Assembly (NCBI GenBank): GCA_016745315.1
Contig: CP066886.1
Coordinates: 6,699,965 to 6,763,964 of the forward strand
Direction: 5' to 3'
Source: Arthrospira sp. PCC 9108
Lineage (GTDB): Bacteria > Cyanobacteriota > Cyanobacteriia > Cyanobacteriales > Microcoleaceae
Length of the DNA stretch: 64,000 bases
Below the pieces are notes generated by a model that saw only the letters and a program-made list of their open reading frames with translations, was not told where the DNA came from and did no database searches. The translations under genes and the position numbers were made by a program. Below are positions 19,264 through 28,649 of the stretch, piece after piece. Position 1 is the stretch's first letter, and each line of letters starts with the position of its first letter.

Positions 19264-20493
19264 ATGAATATCACTGAAGCCAAAACCATCAACCCTAACC
19301 AGTCTCAAAACTTGCCTTTTTCTGCCGATTTAGCGCAAAAACTACTAGATATATATGGTTCGCCTCTGTATGTATATGATGCTGAGATTCTCCAGGAGAC
19401 AATTAACCATATTGGTGGGGCTGTTAACTATCCAAAAACTCGCTTTAAATTCGCTAGTGTCACCAATGGCAGTATTGCCTTACTCAAGATTTTTCAACAG
19501 GCTAACTGGGGACTCCACGCCAATACACCAGGAGACGCATTTTTAGGACTCAAAGCTGGCTTTCATCCCCAGCAAATAGTTTATAGTGGCAGTAATTTAA
19601 ATCACCGGGAGTTTCAATTATTATTAAACTGGGGAATCACTACCTATAATTTAGACAGTCTCGACCAACTCCAGCTATTTGGGGAAGTTTTCCAACAACT
19701 AAAACCTGATTTTTTGCCTAAGTTAGGATTTCGGCTAAATCTGCCGAAAATTAATGGTGATAGTCGCATTGGTGTTAATCCCCAGGAATTTCCAGAAGCC
19801 ATCAAAATAGCCTCATCTGCTGGCTTAAAAATTAGCGGACTGCATTTTTATCGCGGCACTGGCACTAATGCAACTTCCTCTTTTACCCAGGTTATTAAAC
19901 CCCTGTTAGCTATCGGTCAGCAGTTACCAGATTGGCAATATCTGGACTTTGGCGGTGGTTTTGGCTACCCCTATCAACACCAAAAATCAGCCTTTGATTG
20001 GCAATTGTTCGGGGAACAAATCACGGCAGAACTTAATCAACTTGACCGAGAAATTGATTTAATTATTGAACCAGGAAGGTCGGCGATCGCCTCCTGTGGA
20101 ACCCTATTAACTCAAGTAGTCTCAACTAAATGGCAATCTCCAAAACAGATAGTGGGAGTTGATACCACAGTTGCTAATTTATCCGTTCCCTCAGTCTATG
20201 GAAATTATCGAGAAATTGTGCCATTTTCTGATACACCCAACCATTATATTACTGATGTTTGTGGGAATACAACCTACTCCCGCGACTATCTGGGAAAAAA
20301 TCGCCAACTTCCGCAACTTAAACGGGGAGATATCCTCGCTATTTTAGACTGTGGCGCTTATGGTTACGCCATGTCTTCCCACTTTCTGCACCGACCTCGA
20401 CCAGCGGAGGTCTTACTAAAACAGGGAAAACATCAGTTAATTCGCCAACGGGAAGATTATAATATTCTCTTAACCCAGCAGGTAGATATTTAA
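19264..20493 (+). CDS. Diaminopimelate decarboxylase-like protein, PLP lysine missing
   Basis: A 409-residue fold-type III (alanine-racemase barrel) PLP decarboxylase homologue resembling LysA. Family blocks are present: FGGGFGYPY, EPGRSAIASCGTLLTQV, VCGNTTYSRD and CGAYGYAMSSHF. In LysA the PLP Schiff-base lysine lies in YAVKAN. Here the aligned segment is FASVTNGS, with Val at the lysine position, and the nearest Lys is three residues earlier (RFKFAS). It may be a decarboxylase-like protein with altered chemistry or a non-catalytic paralogue. It starts 27 bp after the preceding gene and is probably not the housekeeping lysA. Confidence 0.72.
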   Translation: MNITEAKTINPNQSQNLPFSADLAQKLLDIYGSPLYVYDAEILQETINHIGGAVNYPKTRFKFASVTNGSIALLKIFQQANWGLHANTPGDAFLGLKAGFHPQQIVYSGSNLNHREFQLLLNWGITTYNLDSLDQLQLFGEVFQQLKPDFLPKLGFRLNLPKINGDSRIGVNPQEFPEAIKIASSAGLKISGLHFYRGTGTNATSSFTQVIKPLLAIGQQLPDWQYLDFGGGFGYPYQHQKSAFDWQLFGEQITAELNQLDREIDLIIEPGRSAIASCGTLLTQVVSTKWQSPKQIVGVDTTVANLSVPSVYGNYREIVPFSDTPNHYITDVCGNTTYSRDYLGKNRQLPQLKRGDILAILDCGAYGYAMSSHFLHRPRPAEVLLKQGKHQLIRQREDYNILLTQQVDI

Positions 20494-20539
20494 GTTAAAA
20501 TCAATTGGCTGCCAGGTTTAATTATCAAACAATCAGATT

Positions 20540-21817
20540 ATGAAGTGTATCAATTGTGGTATCGAGAATAACTTTAAAGAACGCACCGCCTATGGTGGCA
20601 GATGTAAAAGTTGCGGACATCAATTTGTATTTGAACCTAAAACAGGTTCTCCCTTTAGTGACCCCGGCTTTCAGAAATATATTGAATCAGTTTCAGGTCC
20701 GGGGAATCTTTTATTCACCAAAAAACAATTAATCTACTTTTTTGAACGCAAATTAGGCCGAAAGAAGAAATTTACCCCCTATCCATACGCCATACTATTC
20801 CTGATTATATATTTTTGGGTAACTATTTTATTTTCTGTGCCACTCCTGGTTTCGTTCATAACTTTGAAGATATTGTCGGCACAAATAAAGTCAGAAAATC
20901 AAACCGTATCATTGCGTAAACAACAGGCGAGATTTTTGCAATTTATCGGTTTATTTGAGATATTTGCATCAGTAATATTGCTGATTATCAATCCCAACAG
21001 TATCAGATTTATAATTTTCCTACTGAGTGTAGGTCTGGGTTTATTTATGATATATATAGGAGAGAGTCGTCGTCAAATGCTTAGTCATGCTGTTGACAAA
21101 TTTCCGATGGCATCAACAGAATTAGATACTTGGTTAAATCTCTGGAGTGTAGTTAATGGTCCCATAGGTAAACTCTTACCACCTCCCAAACAATCAGAGA
21201 GTAATGCTGTGCTTAGTCCTGACATTACCTCCTATAGTTTCGATCGCCTGATGGTGTGTGATAATTCGGCGATCGCTCAATTTTTAATTGCTAATAACTT
21301 TCACTTCAATCACAATTGTGCAATTGTCAGTATTACTGGATACCCTGAAAATATTTTTTCCACCATCTTAGAAATGGCTAAACGCAATGCCGAATTAGTA
21401 GTTTATGCCGTCCATGACGCTACTATTCGGGGTGTCTCCTTAACCCATCATTTGCGGAATACCCCTCAATGGTTTGCCAACACTACTATACCTATTTATG
21501 ACGTAGGTTTAACACCCCAACAAGTTTTAAATAGTAAAGGTTTCTTTATCCGTAATTCTGAGACATTCGAGGCACAATCACAAGCCATCTCTTCCGAAAT
21601 TCGCACCACCCTATCACCGGAAGAAATAGCATGGTTAGAAGCCGGAAATTTTGTCGAATTAGAATCATTACCACCAGCCAAACTCTTACAAATTCTCAGC
21701 CGACAATTTAACTTAAACTCTACTAAGTGGTCAGATGACACTACCAGTAGTTATAGCACAGTTGATGGCAGAACATCTACAGATATCGCTATCTTTGCTT
21801 CTTCGAGTTTCGGTTAA
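20540..21817 (+). CDS. Zinc-ribbon membrane protein, unknown function
   Basis: A 425-residue protein. The N-terminus has a four-cysteine zinc ribbon (CINCG, then CKSCG, residues 3-25). Three membrane segments follow at about 80-106, 130-147 and 152-175. The cytosolic C-terminal half has a conserved-looking core (FDRLMVCDNSAIAQFLIANN, then VVYAVHDATIRGVSL). No enzyme family is recognised. It sits 46 bp after the PLP-fold gene and 15 bp before the glycosidase-like gene, so 19.2-23.1 kb may be one transcription unit. Confidence 0.7.
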   Translation: MKCINCGIENNFKERTAYGGRCKSCGHQFVFEPKTGSPFSDPGFQKYIESVSGPGNLLFTKKQLIYFFERKLGRKKKFTPYPYAILFLIIYFWVTILFSVPLLVSFITLKILSAQIKSENQTVSLRKQQARFLQFIGLFEIFASVILLIINPNSIRFIIFLLSVGLGLFMIYIGESRRQMLSHAVDKFPMASTELDTWLNLWSVVNGPIGKLLPPPKQSESNAVLSPDITSYSFDRLMVCDNSAIAQFLIANNFHFNHNCAIVSITGYPENIFSTILEMAKRNAELVVYAVHDATIRGVSLTHHLRNTPQWFANTTIPIYDVGLTPQQVLNSKGFFIRNSETFEAQSQAISSEIRTTLSPEEIAWLEAGNFVELESLPPAKLLQILSRQFNLNSTKWSDDTTSSYSTVDGRTSTDIAIFASSSFG

Positions 21818-21832
21818 ATCACCACCCCTTGA

Positions 21833-23113
21833 ATGCCTAAAATTATCAAATCCGTGAAACCCCTAAATTTGTCTAAATCTTTAATCCGGGTAATCCTGAT
21901 AATTTTAATAACCTGTGGATTAACCATAGCCGCAATTCCGCCTGTCACCATACACCAAACAGCCGTTAGTGCGGAACAGGAAATTCGGGGAGTATGGATA
22001 ACCAATGTTAGCAGCGGAGTTCTGTTTTTTCCCTGGGGAATAAACCGCGCCCTAGACCAATTATCTACCCTTAATTTTAACACAGTTTACCCAGTAATTT
22101 GGAACCGAGGCACGACATTTTTTAAGAGTGCAGTCAGTCGCAGAGTCACCGGACAATCCCAAGATTCTCTACTACATATCAGCCGACTAGGACGAGATAT
22201 CCTGTCGGAAATTGTCATCGAAGGACATAATCGCGGATTACGAGTAATTCCCTGGTTAGAATATGGTTTTATGGCTCCCATCAATTCTCAGTTAGTCAAG
22301 AGACATCCCGAATGGGTAACAACTACCAAAGATGGTAGGCTAATACTTCCTAGATATACCACGGAACCAGAGCCGGTTAATGCCAGATTATTTAATCAAA
22401 TTCGGAGGCTGTTGCTATTAAGTCCGATTCGCAATGTTTGGCTAAATCCTTTACATCCAGGAGTCCAGAGATTTCTGGAAGATTTAATCATAGAAGTGGT
22501 GATGAAATACAATATAGATGGTATTCAACTTGATGATCATTTCGGTATTCCGGTTGAGTTTGGTTATGACCCCTATACGGTCAGCCTTTACAAACAGGAA
22601 CATCAGGGAAAATCTCCCCCAGATAATCCCCAAGACCCGGAATGGCGGCGGTGGCGTTCTAACAAAATTACTGACTTTATTGAACATTTAGTTACAACTA
22701 TTAAAGCCACGAAACCTGATTGTATTGTTTCCCTATCTCCTAATCCATACGAATTTACCTATAATGTTTATTTACAGGATTGGTTAACTTGGGTCAATCG
22801 TGGCTGGATAGATGAAGTTGTGTTACAAGTTTATCGCAATAGCTTAGAAGGATTTATCAAAGAACTGGAACACCATTCGCTGATTACTACTCAACAAAAA
22901 GTTCCCCTAAGTATCGGTATTTTAAGCGGTACTTTGCATAATCCTGTGGCGATTAAGGAGATTGCTGCACAGGTGCAAGAAGTACGCGATCGCCATTTAG
23001 ATGGTGTATGTTTTTTCTACTGGGAAACACTCTGGAGTTACCTAACGCCTGATTCACCAAAAAAACGTCGTCAGGTGTTTGAGATGATGTTTTCAGAATC
23101 GATTGTAGACTAG
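21833..23113 (+). CDS. GHL10 / family 10-like glycosyl hydrolase, secreted
   Basis: A 426-residue protein. A signal or anchor segment at about residues 17-40 is followed by the DUF187/GHL10 TIM-barrel: EIRGVWITNVSSGVLF, FNTVYPVIWNRG, DGIQLDDHFGIP and VCFFYWETLW. Asp residues in the LDDH motif and the later Glu are candidate catalytic acids. Related bacterial proteins act on cell-wall or exopolysaccharide glycans, but this substrate is unknown. It starts 15 bp after the zinc-ribbon gene. The next gene is convergent. Confidence 0.82.
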   Translation: MPKIIKSVKPLNLSKSLIRVILIILITCGLTIAAIPPVTIHQTAVSAEQEIRGVWITNVSSGVLFFPWGINRALDQLSTLNFNTVYPVIWNRGTTFFKSAVSRRVTGQSQDSLLHISRLGRDILSEIVIEGHNRGLRVIPWLEYGFMAPINSQLVKRHPEWVTTTKDGRLILPRYTTEPEPVNARLFNQIRRLLLLSPIRNVWLNPLHPGVQRFLEDLIIEVVMKYNIDGIQLDDHFGIPVEFGYDPYTVSLYKQEHQGKSPPDNPQDPEWRRWRSNKITDFIEHLVTTIKATKPDCIVSLSPNPYEFTYNVYLQDWLTWVNRGWIDEVVLQVYRNSLEGFIKELEHHSLITTQQKVPLSIGILSGTLHNPVAIKEIAAQVQEVRDRHLDGVCFFYWETLWSYLTPDSPKKRRQVFEMMFSESIVD

Positions 23114-23118
23114 AGTTT

Positions 23119-24474
23119 TTAGGTGGATTTCCCATCAGATTGGTTGAGACGTTTCTGCCATTCTGCATCAATTTTATCAGCGTTAGCAGCTTCTTGGTCA
23201 AGCATATCGGTTTCTGTGGTATAAGCCAAATCCTGATTGCTAATGACGGTTTCTGCGGCGAATTTTCGGGCATATTTTAACTTTTGTTGAAGGGTATCAT
23301 CAGCTTGATTTAAGGCGATCGCATGAGACTGGCGGTATTCATTACGCACGGCGATTTTACCATTGCGCCACTGTACCCAAAAATATCTAATTAAAGGGAC
23401 AATCATAAAACCCGCACCATAGGCAAAAAGTAGGGGATAAATTATCTCCACAAATGCCACTAAGCCACCCATTTGTGCTGCTATTGCGCCATCTTCTAGT
23501 AAATGACCTAAAATCAATGCGCCGACGAAATTAACCGCACCTAAACCCGCTGCTAACATTAACTGATTAGAAGTAGCATTGCTAAACTTCCAATTATTTT
23601 CTTTGAGGTAGGCGGGGACGGGTTGGGGTCGATATTTAGTGGCAGTGGTTTGTAATTCGGGAAAATGATATACTAACTGTCCTTGGGGACTCACTTCTGG
23701 CTGTCCGTTAAACCTAGTTAAAACTGGCAGCATATAGTCCTCAAATTCCTGGGAATATGCGTTACCCAAATTATCCAAATAAGGGGCAATTTGTTCAGCT
23801 ACTACTGCACCTTGATTATTGCGAATTACTGTGGCGATTTCCTGCCAACGCTGTGCTTCTAAATTATAGTTAGGGTTGCCATCTCCAAACAGGAAAGAAA
23901 ACACGACTTCAAAGAAGTTCATTTTCTCTTTATTCTGTTTCTTGGTAATCTTCTGTTGCTGGCGATAATAATTGCCATTATCCCAACTCAGGAATGAGAA
24001 GGAGTTAGGGTGAAACCAAAAGTGGGGAATAAAAATGAGGCCGCGACCACGGGAACCGCCGCCACCACCGCCGCCACCGCCACCGTTGCGATTAGAATCG
24101 CCAAAAAATAGAATCGCTGCAATGGTTATAAAAATTAGGACTATGGACACCAATAACATAATCCCAAAGGAAATGCGAATTAAATAAAATAGTATTCGCC
24201 AGACTTTTTGCCACCATTCATAAACTCTTAACCGCCAATATCGATTTCGCATGACAGCGCGAAAATTCTGGGGAAATAGGAAGGCAATATCCCCAGACTC
24301 AGCTACTTGTAGGTGTCCTCCGGCTTCTGATGCTAGGGCTAAAAGTTGCTGTTGAGCGAGGTTAACTTCAAGGCCAGCTTGAATGGCGACATCAGCGCTA
24401 CTGACGCGATATCCCAGCTTTTCGACAGCTTCAATAATAGCGGGGGAACTAGCAGAATTAAATAGGTTAGACAT
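23119..24474 (-). CDS. Cyanobacterial multi-pass membrane protein, unknown function
   Basis: A 451-residue protein. An N-terminal winged-helix-like domain (residues 1-75, VEKLGYRVSSADVAIQAGL) is followed by membrane segments at about 92-120. A ten-residue glycine tract then leads to a Phe/Trp-rich patch (LIFIPHFWFHPNSFSFLSW). A cytosolic part and two further membrane segments lie at about 300-360, and the tail is charged. This layout is seen in conserved hypothetical proteins of cyanobacteria. I know of no function. The gene ends 5 bp from the convergent glycosidase-like gene. Confidence 0.72.
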   Translation of the reverse strand: MSNLFNSASSPAIIEAVEKLGYRVSSADVAIQAGLEVNLAQQQLLALASEAGGHLQVAESGDIAFLFPQNFRAVMRNRYWRLRVYEWWQKVWRILFYLIRISFGIMLLVSIVLIFITIAAILFFGDSNRNGGGGGGGGGGSRGRGLIFIPHFWFHPNSFSFLSWDNGNYYRQQQKITKKQNKEKMNFFEVVFSFLFGDGNPNYNLEAQRWQEIATVIRNNQGAVVAEQIAPYLDNLGNAYSQEFEDYMLPVLTRFNGQPEVSPQGQLVYHFPELQTTATKYRPQPVPAYLKENNWKFSNATSNQLMLAAGLGAVNFVGALILGHLLEDGAIAAQMGGLVAFVEIIYPLLFAYGAGFMIVPLIRYFWVQWRNGKIAVRNEYRQSHAIALNQADDTLQQKLKYARKFAAETVISNQDLAYTTETDMLDQEAANADKIDAEWQKRLNQSDGKST

Positions 24475-24688
24475 GATTAAATCTTGACATATTCCTAGTG
24501 ATTTCTATTTACCCATTGATATGATCGTTATGGTTTAGGGGTGAGCATTGGCAAAACCTGCTGTCAGCACTTACCCATATTGTAGTCTATAATCAAATAG
24601 TTTTGAAAATATTATTGGTTAATGTCTGATTGGAATAATTGGGCAATCATTAAGATATACAATAACTGCAAATAAGTTATTGATGCTC

Positions 24689-25552
24689 ATGAAAGTTGGA
24701 TTAATTGGAACCGGACTTATGGGAGGACCGATCGCCCTGCGACTATTGGAGGGGGGATTAGATGTAGTCGCCTATAACCGCACTGCTACTAAATTACAGC
24801 CTCTTGAGGATAGGGGAGTAGCGATCGCCTCATCGGTAAAAGATGCGATCGCCTCTTGTGATTGCACTATTTTGATGTTAGCAGATGCGCCCGCCATTGA
24901 AAATACGGTACTATCCGCTGATATTCGCCCACACTGGCGGGGTCGCGCCGCCATCCAAATGGGTACTATTGGCCCACGGGAAAGCCAAGCCATCAGAGAC
25001 AAAATAGTTGCTGTAGGGGGGGAGTATATGGAGGCTCCGGTTTTGGGTAGCATTCCCCAGGTAAAATCCGGTACACTTCAGATTATGGTGGGGGGAACTG
25101 GCGAACAGTTGCAACGGTGGGAGAAAGTCCTTGCACCCCTGGGGGAGGCGATGCTAATTGGGGAAGTCGGTGCGGCGGCGGCTGTGAAATTAGCCCTCAA
25201 TCAACTAATTGCGTCCCTCACGGCGGCCTTTGGCTTGAGTCTCAGCTTTATTCAGCGTCAGGGTGCAGATGTTGAAATTTTTATGAAAATTCTCCGGGAT
25301 AGTGCGTTATATGCGCCGACCTTTGATAAAAAGCTACAACGCATGGTTGATGGGAATTATGCCGATCCCAATTTTCCGACTAAGCACCTGTTAAAGGATA
25401 CTAATTTGTTTATCAATGAAGCGATCGCCTCTCAGTTAAATGTCGCCGGACTATCGGGGGTGCAAGAGATAATCGCACAGGCAATCACCAATTTAGATTT
25501 GGGCGACCTGGATTATTCGGCATTAGTAGAAAGCATCAGAAACCCCATTTAA
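24689..25552 (+). CDS. Beta-hydroxyacid dehydrogenase (3-hydroxyisobutyrate dehydrogenase family)
   Basis: About 287 residues, NAD(P)-dependent. The N-terminal Rossmann motif GLIGTGLMGGPIA (residues 3-15), the substrate loop EAPVLGSIPQVKSGTL (about 115) and the catalytic-lysine helix AAAAVKLALNQLI (about 165) are all present. The family reduces or oxidises small 3-hydroxy acids such as glyoxylate/glycolate or succinic-semialdehyde derivatives. The exact substrate cannot be read here. I chose the ATG directly before KVGLIG. Further starts lie 6 and 9 bp upstream. Confidence 0.85.
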   Translation: MKVGLIGTGLMGGPIALRLLEGGLDVVAYNRTATKLQPLEDRGVAIASSVKDAIASCDCTILMLADAPAIENTVLSADIRPHWRGRAAIQMGTIGPRESQAIRDKIVAVGGEYMEAPVLGSIPQVKSGTLQIMVGGTGEQLQRWEKVLAPLGEAMLIGEVGAAAAVKLALNQLIASLTAAFGLSLSFIQRQGADVEIFMKILRDSALYAPTFDKKLQRMVDGNYADPNFPTKHLLKDTNLFINEAIASQLNVAGLSGVQEIIAQAITNLDLGDLDYSALVESIRNPI

Positions 25553-25570
25553 TTATATCATAAAATATCC

Positions 25571-25596
25571 CCCAATAGTATTTTTTAACTACTGGG
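25571..25596. terminator. Hairpin between convergent genes
   Basis: CCCAATAGT pairs with ACTACTGGG across a T-rich loop, with one mismatch. It sits between the convergent dehydrogenase and SWIM genes, so it could end transcription from both sides. There is no clear U-run after the stem. Confidence 0.4.
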
Positions 25597-25610
25597 AGAT
25601 ATAAATTTAA

Positions 25611-26162
25611 TTAATTAGATGACATCTGACACAATTGGGCAGCAATTTGATGTTTGCAAATGGTTTGCCGATACCGCCAATCTTCACAGGTACATCCTCC
25701 CGATTTTACTAAGGATAGGGTATGATGATCGGGGTTCCAAACTACTGCACCTTGGGGGATTAGGCGCACTTGTAGAGGTTCTAGGGCTACTCGATTATAG
25801 CGAGATAGGAACATTTTAGCCTGGTTTTTATCGACGGCAACCGTGCCTTGATTGGTCTGGATAATTAAGCTGTGGTCGGTGATGTTAATCTCCAAAATTC
25901 GGGAATGTTTTACGCCTCGAATTGACAGAAAACAAGACCAAACCCTAGCAAAATCAGCTTTAGATACGAGACGACTGCAACGACCAGCGGAAGTTTTATA
26001 AACGAGTCGCGGGGTATTGCCGGGGCCGATAGTATCAATATTTTCGATTTTGATGGATTGAGAAATGAGAGGGGAAATTTTGGGGGTTTCTGGCTCTACC
26101 AAAGGGGAAGAATAAAACCCCAACCGGCTGTTAGCAGCGGTGGCGATCGCACTTTTACTCAT
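25611..26162 (-). CDS. SWIM zinc-finger protein
   Basis: A 183-residue protein whose C-terminus carries a SWIM motif, CTCEDWRYRQTICKH, matching CxC-Xn-CxH, which binds zinc and usually contacts DNA or protein. The upstream 130 residues include a beta-rich segment with no known family. A second, frameshifted SWIM gene lies at 38.7-39.5 kb. It is divergent from leuC, with a terminator-like hairpin in between. Its role is unknown. Confidence 0.72.
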   Translation of the reverse strand: MSKSAIATAANSRLGFYSSPLVEPETPKISPLISQSIKIENIDTIGPGNTPRLVYKTSAGRCSRLVSKADFARVWSCFLSIRGVKHSRILEINITDHSLIIQTNQGTVAVDKNQAKMFLSRYNRVALEPLQVRLIPQGAVVWNPDHHTLSLVKSGGCTCEDWRYRQTICKHQIAAQLCQMSSN

Positions 26163-26200
26163 TGTGGTATTATACCCTTGTGATCAAAATATTGGGGACT

Positions 26201-26243
26201 GAGCGCTCTATCCAGAATCAAGGGGGGAGAGCGCTCTTTTGTT
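26201..26243 (+). terminator. Terminator-like hairpin upstream of leuC
   Basis: GAGCGCTCT (26201-26209) is a perfect inverted repeat of AGAGCGCTC (26228-26236), with an 18-nt loop and TTTTGTT after it. On the plus strand this has the form of a Rho-independent terminator. It stands about 175 bp before leuC and within the leader if transcription starts further upstream, so it could be an attenuator. It could also simply block transcription into leuC. Confidence 0.55.
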
Positions 26244-26415
26244 AACTCTATTATAGCAAATCGGAAAAGTGATCGGGGGCTAAAACCTCAGATAGTTTGG
26301 AAATTAGGGCATTTGAGGGGGTCGAGCCGTCGCCCCGCTTTACCACCGTTCCCAAACAGGTTAAAATAGGGCAGATATATCAGCGCGTTGGATACGCCGA
26401 TTAACCGATGGTTTT

Positions 26416-27825
26416 ATGAGCAAAGGAACACTATTTGATAAAGTTTGGGACCTCCATACAGTGGGAACCCTACCATCCGGTGAGACTCAACTCTTCATTG
26501 GTCTACACCTGATCCATGAGGTGACAAGTCCCCAGGCTTTCGCGATGTTACGCGATCGCCAATTGAAAGTCCTATTCCCACAACGCACCGTCGCCACGGT
26601 GGATCATATCGTCCCCACGGAAAATCAGGCCCGTCCCTTTGTGGATGTCCTGGCTGAGGAGATGATGCAAGCCTTAGAAAAAAGCTGTGCGGAACACAAG
26701 ATCCGATTTTATAATATCGGTTCGGGTAATCAAGGCATTGTCCATGTAATCGCACCGGAACAAGGCCTGACTCAACCGGGAATGACGATCGCCTGTGGAG
26801 ACTCCCACACCTCGACCCACGGCGCTTTTGGGGCGATCGCTTTTGGTATCGGTACTTCCCAAGTTCGGGATGTCCTCGCTTCCCAAACCCTAGCCTTATC
26901 AAAACTCAAAGTTCGTCGCATTGAAATTAACGGCCAACTCCCCCCAGGGGTCTACGCCAAAGATGTCACCCTCCATGTGATTCGCCAATTGGGAGTTAAA
27001 GGCGGCGTGGGTTATGCTTACGAATACGCCGGCACCACCATTGAAGCCATGTCAATGGAAGAAAGGATGACTGTTTGCAATATGTCTATTGAAGGTGGCG
27101 CACGTTGTGGCTATGTTAACCCCGATCAAGTCACCTTTGACTATCTCAAAGACCGCGATTTTGCACCCAAAGGCGAAAATTGGGATAAAGCGATCGCCTG
27201 GTGGCAACAAATTCGCAGTGATGCCGATGCGGTTTATGATGATGTGGTAACTTTTGATGCTGCTGATATTCCCCCCACCGTCACTTGGGGAATTACTCCC
27301 GGACAGGGTATTGGCGTTGATGAGGTCATCCCTAAACCGGAAAATCTCCCCCCCAGCGATCAGGCGATCGCATCAGAAGCATACCGCTATATGGAGTTTA
27401 CCCCCGGAACTCCCATTGAGGGAACCAAAGTTGATGTTTGCTTTATCGGAAGTTGCACCAACGGACGCTTAACCGACCTACGGGAGGCGGCTAAATTTGC
27501 CCAAGGTCGCAAAGTCGCCGCCGGGGTGAAAGCCTTTGTAGTTCCCGGTTCCGAAAGAGTTAAACAAGCCGCTGAGGCTGAAGGACTTGATCAAATCTTC
27601 CGAGAAGCAGGTTTTGAGTGGCGAGAAGCCGGGTGTTCTATGTGTTTGGCTATGAACCCTGACAAGTTACAGGGAAACCAAATTAGTGCATCTTCTTCTA
27701 ATCGCAATTTTAAAGGCCGTCAAGGTTCCTCTACCGGACGCACATTATTAATGAGTCCCGCCATGGTAGTCGCGGCGGCGGTTAACGGAAAAGTTGCCGA
27801 TGTTCGTAAGTTAATCGAAGCCTAG
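26416..27825 (+). CDS. leuC: 3-isopropylmalate dehydratase, large subunit
   Basis: A 469-residue aconitase-family enzyme of leucine synthesis. With LeuD it isomerises 2-isopropylmalate to 3-isopropylmalate. The [4Fe-4S] cluster cysteines are visible in FIGSCTNGRLTDLR (residues about 345-358) and AGCSMCLAMNPD (about 408-420). The substrate/His block is CGDSHTSTHGAFGA (about 132-145). The length is normal. leuD follows 95 bp downstream on the same strand. A hairpin at 26.2 kb may regulate it. Confidence 0.97.
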   Translation: MSKGTLFDKVWDLHTVGTLPSGETQLFIGLHLIHEVTSPQAFAMLRDRQLKVLFPQRTVATVDHIVPTENQARPFVDVLAEEMMQALEKSCAEHKIRFYNIGSGNQGIVHVIAPEQGLTQPGMTIACGDSHTSTHGAFGAIAFGIGTSQVRDVLASQTLALSKLKVRRIEINGQLPPGVYAKDVTLHVIRQLGVKGGVGYAYEYAGTTIEAMSMEERMTVCNMSIEGGARCGYVNPDQVTFDYLKDRDFAPKGENWDKAIAWWQQIRSDADAVYDDVVTFDAADIPPTVTWGITPGQGIGVDEVIPKPENLPPSDQAIASEAYRYMEFTPGTPIEGTKVDVCFIGSCTNGRLTDLREAAKFAQGRKVAAGVKAFVVPGSERVKQAAEAEGLDQIFREAGFEWREAGCSMCLAMNPDKLQGNQISASSSNRNFKGRQGSSTGRTLLMSPAMVVAAAVNGKVADVRKLIEA

Positions 27826-27920
27826 TTAATTAGTACCCCCATTACCTGATGCAACCGGGTAGGGGGGAACTCTCCTTATTTCCTCTTGTTAACTAATCGG
27901 AATCTTCCTAGTCAAAAATC

Positions 27921-28526
27921 ATGAGTAAAATTCACAAGGTGTCAGGACGCGGTATCCCCTTAGTTGGTGGTGATATTGACACCGATCGCATCATTCCCGC
28001 CCGGTTTTTACGCTGTGTAACCTTTGATGGTTTAGGACAACAAGTATTTGCTGATGACCGTCAACAATTAAACGGAAACCATCCCTTTGACCTCCCACAA
28101 TATCAAGGTGCTAATATCTTGGTGGTTAATGAAAATTTTGGCTGTGGTTCCTCCCGAGAACACGCCCCCCAAGCTATCGCAAAATGGGGCATTCAAGCCA
28201 TTGTGGGGGAAAGTTTCGCGGAAATCTTTTTGGGTAATTGCGTGGCGATCGGAGTTCCCTGTGTCACGGCTACACCAGAGGCGGTCACACAATTACAACA
28301 GTTATTACAGCAAAATTCCCAAGTTGAAATTATCATGGATCTGGGGTCGCTGAAAGTTCACGGCGGCGACCTAACTATTGATGTGAACATGAATGAAGGA
28401 TCGCGACAGTCTTTTATTAATGGTAGTTGGGATAATTGCGGTCAGTTGATTGCTAATAGTGACCAAATCGGCGCTACTGCTGCTAAGTTGCCCTATTTGC
28501 AATGGGATAATTCGGCGATCGCATAA
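27921..28526 (+). CDS. leuD: 3-isopropylmalate dehydratase, small subunit
   Basis: A 201-residue swivel-domain partner of LeuC. Family motifs are DIDTDRIIPARFL (residues about 18-30) and the substrate-binding loop GCGSSREHAPQAI (about 75-87). The length is normal. The 95-bp gap after leuC contains a C-rich/G-rich inverted repeat (27834-27868) that may form a hairpin in the message. Confidence 0.96.
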   Translation: MSKIHKVSGRGIPLVGGDIDTDRIIPARFLRCVTFDGLGQQVFADDRQQLNGNHPFDLPQYQGANILVVNENFGCGSSREHAPQAIAKWGIQAIVGESFAEIFLGNCVAIGVPCVTATPEAVTQLQQLLQQNSQVEIIMDLGSLKVHGGDLTIDVNMNEGSRQSFINGSWDNCGQLIANSDQIGATAAKLPYLQWDNSAIA

Positions 28527-28649
28527 TCTTTCCCCAGCTTTGGTAGTAGGTTGGGTTGAATATTTCGCCTAACCTATTCCCGTTTCGCGTATACTTACTC
28601 AAGTGCCGGAATTCTTCTAGCCACAGCAGCGATATCATTGCTTAAATCC

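Noticed and set aside
26495..26902. Minus-strand ORFs inside leuC
   Set aside because: Overlap a complete, motif-bearing leuC. They are composition shadows.
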